NCBI GenBank assembly: GCA_002338445.1
Contig: DDII01000045.1
Span: 21,767 to 32,187, forward strand
DNA: 10,421 bases
DNA from: Cellvibrionales bacterium UBA1854
GTDB lineage: Bacteria; Pseudomonadota; Gammaproteobacteria; Pseudomonadales; Porticoccaceae
Direction: 5' to 3'
Part shown: piece after piece, positions 6,270 to 10,421 of the stretch
Numbering within the stretch: the stretch's first letter is position 1
Layout: each line of letters begins with the position of its first letter
Translations under genes and position numbers: made by a program
The notes under the pieces: model-generated
The model's database searches: none
What the model was told of the DNA's origin: nothing
Seen by the model: only the letters and a program-made list of their open reading frames with translations

Positions 6270-6285
6270 TGGCACAGTTATTGCT
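6270..6285 (+). promoter_or_regulatory. Sigma-54 promoter of flhA
   Basis: TGGCACAGTTATTGCT matches the sigma-54 consensus TGGCACR-N4-TTGCW at every defined position, with the required 10 bases between GG and GC. Transcription would start near 6296, about 62 bases before flhA. Sigma-54 control with a FlrC/FleQ-type activator is known for flhA-flhF-flhG in polar flagellates. Confidence 0.88.
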
Positions 6286-6346
6286 TTGAGTTAACTTGAC
6301 ACATTTATTTTTATTCAAGTCTTTTTTAAGACTCTGATTTTATTGG

Positions 6347-6352
6347 AAAAGG
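6347..6352 (+). promoter_or_regulatory. Ribosome binding site fixing the flhA start
   Basis: AAAAGG ends 5 bases before the ATG at 6358. A TTG at 6343 is in frame upstream but lies within or before this site, so the ATG is the start. Confidence 0.7.
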
Positions 6353-6357
6353 TAATA

Positions 6358-8466
6358 ATGGCTGCCGCTATACTGTCAAACATACGACAGGACCTGTCGA
6401 AATTTGAACTCTCTGGTTTGGGAGTTCCCGCGCTCGTCCTTCTTATTCTATGTATGTTAATACTCCCTTTACCTCCTTTTTTATTGGACGTGCTTTTCAC
6501 GTTTAACATAATGATCGGCCTCATAATCATTATGGTGGCAATTAATAGCTCCACGCCTCTTGATTTCTCTGCTTTTCCCTCAATCTTGCTGATTGCAACT
6601 ATGCTCAGGCTTGGATTAAATGTAGCCTCAACCCGACTAGTTCTAATGAAAGGTCACGAGGGACCAGATGCAGCTGGTAACGTTATCGAGGCATTCGGCA
6701 ACTTTGTAATCGCTGGTAATTACATAGTTGGTTTTATAATTTTTTCCATATTAATGATCATTAATTTTATTGTTGTAACGAAAGGCGCGGGGCGAGTCTC
6801 TGAAGTCATAGCGCGTTTCACGTTAGATGCTTTGCCAGGGAAGCAAATGGCTATTGACGCTGATTTAAACGCGGGAGTTATAGATCAAGAAACTGCTAAA
6901 AAAAGACGCGAAACTATTTCGCAGGAATCCGATTTTTTTGGTTCTATGGATGGAGCGTCCAAATTTGTAAGAGGAGATGCCATAGCTGGCCTCCTAATTC
7001 TTTTAATAAACATTTTAGGTGGTCTTACAATTGGAATAAGTCAACATGATCTCTCTTTCTCTGACGCTGGAAAAATATATGTCCTCCTCACTATTGGAGA
7101 TGGTTTAGTAGCTCAAATACCGCAGCTTCTGTTATCGCTCGCTACTGCAATAATTGTTACTAGAGTTACAACGTCTGAATCTATGACTCAACAGGCGAAA
7201 AGTCAATTAAATAACCCTTTAGCATTGTATGTGGCCGCTGGAATATTGATACTCATGGGCTTGGTGCCGGGTATGCCACACTTTATCTTCTTAACTCTTG
7301 GGTCCATTGCTGCAGGACTAGGATTTATGCTTGCAAGCCAGTCGAAAACTGCTTTACAGCAAGCTGCATTAAATGAAGCAACTTTAGCAAATGAAGAAAA
7401 AAGCCCTTCAGAGGAGCTCGACTGGGATGATGTAGATCAAGTTGACCTAGTCGGTCTTGATATAGGTTACGGGCTCATACCCCTTGTAAATACAGAGTCA
7501 GGAGGACAACTTCTACCTCGAGTGAAGGGAGTTCGTAAGAAGCTTTCCGCAGAATTAGGCTTTCTTGTTCAACCTATTCGGATCCGAGATAATTTAGATC
7601 TTCCACCTGATGTATATCATATCGTGATGAATGGAGTCGTGCGAGGTAAGGGCGATATTAAGGTTGGAAGGGAGATGGCAATCAATCCTGGTCAGGCGCT
7701 AGGAAGATTAGAGGGGATACCTACGAAAGAGCCAGCATTTGGTCTTGATGCTGTTTGGATCGAACCCTCTCAACGTGACTATGCTAGAACTCTTGGGTAT
7801 ACAGTAGTGGATGCGGCCACAGCAATTGCAACTCACCTCAATACACTGTTAAGGAATAGCGCATCGGAATTACTCAGCCACGATGAAACTCAGCAACTTC
7901 TGGATAAAGTAGCGGCGCGATCGCCCAAACTGGTAGAGGATTTGGTTCCTGGCAAACTCCCTCTCGCGACCATCACCAAAGTTCTACAAAATATCCTCGA
8001 TGAATCAGTCTCGGTTCGAGATATGCGCACCATCATTGAAGTTCTATCCAGCGAAAGCGGTAATACGCAGGACCCAGACGACTTGACGGCTGCTGTTCGT
8101 CCAAGGCTTGGACGAATGATTGTTCAAGGGTTAATAGATGTTAACACTAGCCTTCCCGTCATTACTTTAAATCCCGCGCTGGAACAGATGCTGCACAATA
8201 TTTTACAACAAAGTAGCAAAGGCCAAGGTTTAGTTATAGAGCCAAACCTTGCCGAAGGTTTATTTAATGCTTTAGCAGAAAACACACAGAAAGTTGAAAA
8301 TCAGGGGCATCCCGCAGTACTAGTTGTATCCCCCGGAATACGCCCTTGGTTGGCAAAAATTATTAGACATAGGCTGCCTGATCTTACAGTCTTGTCTTAC
8401 AGCGAAATTCCAGATGATCAAGCAGTAAAAGTGGTCGCTACAGTGGACGTTGAAAACAACAATTGA
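6358..8466 (+). CDS. flhA: FlhA, flagellar type III export gate protein
   Basis: Inner-membrane component of the flagellar export gate; its cytoplasmic domain forms the ring that docks substrate-chaperone complexes and couples proton flow to export. With the ATG start it has 702 residues, normal for the family. The N-terminal half has about eight membrane segments (for example 23-38, 45-62, 118-140, 206-225, 243-268, 288-326). The FHIPEP signature is clear at about 145-170 (RVSEVIARFTLDALPGKQ then DADLNAG). The conserved KFVRGDAIAG segment holds K202 and D207, corresponding to residues essential for proton coupling in Salmonella. The cytoplasmic domain (about 330-702) is complete. It has its own sigma-54 promoter and is 14 bases from flhF. 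flhB, often directly upstream, is absent here; the divergent flgP block takes its place. Confidence 0.97.
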   Translation: MAAAILSNIRQDLSKFELSGLGVPALVLLILCMLILPLPPFLLDVLFTFNIMIGLIIIMVAINSSTPLDFSAFPSILLIATMLRLGLNVASTRLVLMKGHEGPDAAGNVIEAFGNFVIAGNYIVGFIIFSILMIINFIVVTKGAGRVSEVIARFTLDALPGKQMAIDADLNAGVIDQETAKKRRETISQESDFFGSMDGASKFVRGDAIAGLLILLINILGGLTIGISQHDLSFSDAGKIYVLLTIGDGLVAQIPQLLLSLATAIIVTRVTTSESMTQQAKSQLNNPLALYVAAGILILMGLVPGMPHFIFLTLGSIAAGLGFMLASQSKTALQQAALNEATLANEEKSPSEELDWDDVDQVDLVGLDIGYGLIPLVNTESGGQLLPRVKGVRKKLSAELGFLVQPIRIRDNLDLPPDVYHIVMNGVVRGKGDIKVGREMAINPGQALGRLEGIPTKEPAFGLDAVWIEPSQRDYARTLGYTVVDAATAIATHLNTLLRNSASELLSHDETQQLLDKVAARSPKLVEDLVPGKLPLATITKVLQNILDESVSVRDMRTIIEVLSSESGNTQDPDDLTAAVRPRLGRMIVQGLIDVNTSLPVITLNPALEQMLHNILQQSSKGQGLVIEPNLAEGLFNALAENTQKVENQGHPAVLVVSPGIRPWLAKIIRHRLPDLTVLSYSEIPDDQAVKVVATVDVENNN

Positions 8467-8480
8467 GTTGAGGAAGTAAC

Positions 8481-9749
8481 ATGGAATTGCAAAGAGTTCT
8501 AGCGCACGACACCCGCAAAGCAATGGAGAAAGTGTACGAGCTTTACGGTGAAAATGCGATGGTAGTATCGAATAAGAAAGCTCAAAATCAGACTGAGCTA
8601 ATAGTGGCCATTGATCTGGCAAATCAGGCGATGGATGCACTTAATGACACTGGCATAACGCCTACACCCCGAAAAGCAGCCTCGGAGCTTCCAAAGTTTG
8701 ATTCCGTTCTCGAGGCTCATGTATTTGGACAGCCTGTGTCAAAAGAGCCTCCAGCGGTTGAAGAAACTAAAACATCCGCTGCCAATGGAGACAGAATAAG
8801 TCCTTTTGAGCGGGGTGTGGCTATAAATCCCAATTTTTCAGAGGAAGCAAATTCAAATGTATTCAGAGATGATAATCAAAATCTTCGAGCTCGCGAGATA
8901 GTAGATATCGTAAAACAAGAACTCGCCAACATGCGTAAGGAGTTTAAGTTGTCTCAACAAGTGGATGCATGGAGCGGAACGCTAGCTGTTTCTGATGAAA
9001 TGCGTCCCCTGATGGAAGCCTTTAACGAGACGGGGATGCCTGTATCACTGCGGGCACTCATGACCGATATAATTAATAAACACTCCGATATGATTAGTGC
9101 ACTTACTGAAATTGCAGCATTCATCGGAGACGGTATACGCAGTATTGATCTACTAGAAAATATGTCAGGAATACATCTCATTGCTGGAAGCTCCGGCGCA
9201 GGAAAGAGCTTAATGGCGGGACGCCTGTGTAAACAAATGGCAATGCAATATGGCGATCAACAAGTAGCTATGATAAGTTACAATGACTCTCGTTTTGGAG
9301 CATGGAACCAGTCTCAATTACTTGGAACACAGGCTGGGGTAGACACTTTTCGCGCAAACAATTTAAACACGCTAGAGCAACTTCTCGGAGAATTACAATC
9401 CCGAGCAGTGATAGTTATTGATACCCCTGGCGTTGACGTAGAAAATAACATCAATACATTGGGACAATTGATACCTCATGCGAAATCGCATATTGTGGTG
9501 GCGGCAGATGCGTCAGAAGCCTCTCTAAAACGACATCTACAAAATGCCGCTCTTAAATGGCACTCGGTAATGGTTTCCCGATTGGAAACTCAGGTGTATC
9601 CGTGGCCGATTATGAATGCGCTTATGGTAAGTCAAATTCCTTTATCCGTAGCCTCCGCAGAACCATCAATCATTGATGCAGCGACACCGATCTCTGGAAT
9701 TGGCTTGGCTCAACATACTCTCACGCAATTACCCATTCATTTTGTTTGA
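8481..9749 (+). CDS. flhF: FlhF, SRP-type GTPase for polar flagellum placement, divergent
   Basis: FlhF recruits the first flagellar components to the pole. The 422-residue protein starts with the typical N-terminal pattern (RVLAHDTRKAMEKVYELYG, NAMVVSNKK), followed by a variable linker and an N-G domain. G1 is intact: GSSGAGKS (236-243). The region after it reads NDSRFGA (268-274), one residue shorter than the usual DSYRIGA. G3 is DTPG (314-317) in place of DTAG. G4, normally TKLDE, reads SRLET (366-370), and the following G5 region (SVASAEPS) lacks the usual SxGQxVPEDL pattern. Nucleotide specificity or hydrolysis may therefore be altered. GAGGAAG (8470-8476) lies 4 bases before the ATG and only 14 bases separate it from flhA, so the two are one operon. 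flhG follows after 157 bases. Position makes the family call safe despite divergence. Confidence 0.92.
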   Translation: MELQRVLAHDTRKAMEKVYELYGENAMVVSNKKAQNQTELIVAIDLANQAMDALNDTGITPTPRKAASELPKFDSVLEAHVFGQPVSKEPPAVEETKTSAANGDRISPFERGVAINPNFSEEANSNVFRDDNQNLRAREIVDIVKQELANMRKEFKLSQQVDAWSGTLAVSDEMRPLMEAFNETGMPVSLRALMTDIINKHSDMISALTEIAAFIGDGIRSIDLLENMSGIHLIAGSSGAGKSLMAGRLCKQMAMQYGDQQVAMISYNDSRFGAWNQSQLLGTQAGVDTFRANNLNTLEQLLGELQSRAVIVIDTPGVDVENNINTLGQLIPHAKSHIVVAADASEASLKRHLQNAALKWHSVMVSRLETQVYPWPIMNALMVSQIPLSVASAEPSIIDAATPISGIGLAQHTLTQLPIHFV

Positions 9750-9835
9750 CTAGATTAAACCGATAGACGAAGATGACGTAGATAAGATGGATGCACTCGA
9801 AACCCTTAGGGACATGCCGTTCCATGATACTTGCT

Positions 9836-9862
9836 TATAGTTGTTATCGTTTAAGCCGTGAA
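9836..9862 (+). promoter_or_regulatory. Possible sigma-28-like promoter ahead of flhG
   Basis: TATAGTTG (9836-9843), exactly 11 bases, then GCCGTGAA (9855-9862), 6 of 8 matches in each box to TAAAGTTT and GCCGATAA. The start would be near 9869, leaving a 38-base leader. The CGAT core is broken, so this is tentative. Confidence 0.33.
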
Positions 9863-9906
9863 TACACTATCACCAGAGCGTTCTATCTGTGGGGAGATTT
9901 GATCGG

Positions 9907-10421
9907 ATGTTAAAGACCTTGCCAACCCAAATTATAGGTATTGCAAGCGGAAAAGGTGGCGTAGGAAAGACTACAGTTTCAGTCAACCTTGCTGTCACAC
10001 TTGCGTCTCTCGGTAGAAAAGTGATGATATTCGACGCAGACCTGGGGCTCGCAAACGCGCAACTGGCATTGGGATGCCGCACACCTTTCAACTTCAGTCA
10101 TGTGCTCTCGGGGGAGAAGACATTACAAGACATTATTGTAGAAGGGCCATTGGGCGTAAAGTTGGTGCCTGGAGCAAGTGGAATACAACATATGGTAGCT
10201 CTAAATCCAATGGAAACAGCCGGCATAATAAATTCTTTTTCAGAAATTGAAGAGCAATTAGACTATTTCATTGTAGATTTAGCAGCGGGAATGTCAGATA
10301 CCGTGATGACCTTCTTGCGTGCTTGCCAACATCGGTTTATTGTAGTAAAAAATGAACCGTCGTCGATAGCAGATGCATACGGAATTATAAAAGTGATGAT
10401 TCAGGACTATCATCTAGAAAA
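9907..10421 (+). CDS. flhG: FlhG (FleN), MinD-like ATPase controlling flagellar number; 3' end beyond window
   Basis: FlhG is a MinD/ParA-type ATPase that limits flagellar number, works opposite FlhF and in many species restrains the sigma-54 master activator. The first 171 residues are present, then the window ends. The deviant Walker A is GKGGVGKT (15-22, K16 and K21). DADLGLAN (43-50) is the typical switch I region. SHVLSGEKTLQDIIVEGP (64-81), PGASGIQ and IVDLAAGMSD (122-131, usually DTAAG) match FlhG throughout, as does EPSSIADAYGIIK (150-162). The ATG at 9907 is preceded by GGGGAG (9891-9896), 10 bases away. Only about 10 residues precede the first strand, so the N-terminal DQAxxLR helix known to stimulate FlhF in Vibrio, Shewanella and Bacillus is not there. 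The 157-base gap after flhF is larger than usual. Confidence 0.95.
   Translation, partial: MLKTLPTQIIGIASGKGGVGKTTVSVNLAVTLASLGRKVMIFDADLGLANAQLALGCRTPFNFSHVLSGEKTLQDIIVEGPLGVKLVPGASGIQHMVALNPMETAGIINSFSEIEEQLDYFIVDLAAGMSDTVMTFLRACQHRFIVVKNEPSSIADAYGIIKVMIQDYHLE

Noticed and set aside
6294..6333. Two overlapping AT-rich hairpins in the flhA leader (ACTTGA/TCAAGT and AGTCTT/AAGACT), with a T run between, resembling an attenuator
   Set aside because: The predicted sigma-54 start near 6296 removes part of the first arm, and both stems are only 6 weak pairs.
8320..8640. 106-codon open frame on the - strand over the flhA-flhF junction
   Set aside because: Lies entirely antisense to two well-supported genes, with no family likeness.
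9742..9766. Sigma-28-like TTTTGTTT-N11-ACCGATAG at the end of flhF
   Set aside because: The -35 is poor and the start would be far from flhG; the 9836-9862 candidate is better placed.
9870..10091. 73-codon open frame on the - strand over the start of flhG
   Set aside because: Shadow of the strongly conserved FlhG P-loop region.
1..10421. tRNA, rRNA, CRISPR arrays, insertion sequences, attachment sites
   Set aside because: No cloverleaf, regular spaced repeat, transposase or terminal inverted repeat was found on either strand.

Overview
The window is a flagellar gene cluster from a gammaproteobacterium with a polar, Vibrio/Pseudomonas-style flagellar system. This rests on gene content: the P-ring chaperone FlgA, anti-sigma-28 factor FlgM, export chaperone FlgN, H-ring proteins of the FlgP/FlgT type, the export gate FlhA and the polar placement/number regulators FlhF and FlhG. 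Sigma-54 and sigma-28 promoter elements are also visible. The H-ring genes and moderate base composition suggest a marine or aquatic lineage (Vibrionales, Alteromonadales or Cellvibrionales-like). The genus cannot be fixed by eye.

Layout. Bases 1-2198 carry flgA, flgM and flgN on the + strand, with a good sigma-28 promoter in front of flgM. Bases 2209-6095 carry a five-gene - strand block read from right to left: flgP lipoprotein, an extended FlgT-like protein, a small exported LysM/FimV-like protein, a FliK-like protein and a stand-alone FlhB C-terminal-domain protein. The last two overlap by 4 bases. The block converges on flgN with only 10 bases between stop codons. Bases 6096-6357 form a divergent control region with a near-perfect sigma-54 promoter toward flhA, a candidate sigma-28 promoter toward flgP and an 11-bp inverted repeat. 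Bases 6358-9749 carry flhA and flhF. After a 157-base gap, flhG begins at 9907 and runs off the right edge.

How they work together. FlhA is part of the export gate. FlgN escorts hook-associated proteins and FlgM is exported to free sigma-28. FlgA helps build the P-ring, while FlgP and FlgT form the H-ring around the basal body. The LysM protein may tie that structure to peptidoglycan. FlhF and FlhG set the position and number of flagella. The FliK-like/FlhB-C pair resembles the two partners of the export specificity switch but is separate from the full-length proteins.

The most unusual points are: FlgA appears to contain three tandem SAF-like units instead of one; FlhF has eroded G4/G5 nucleotide-recognition motifs; FlhG lacks an N-terminal FlhF-activating helix, yet a look-alike sits upstream in frame behind stop codons; and a free-standing FliK-like/FlhB-C switch pair sits in the H-ring block. 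No RNA genes, CRISPR arrays or mobile elements were seen.
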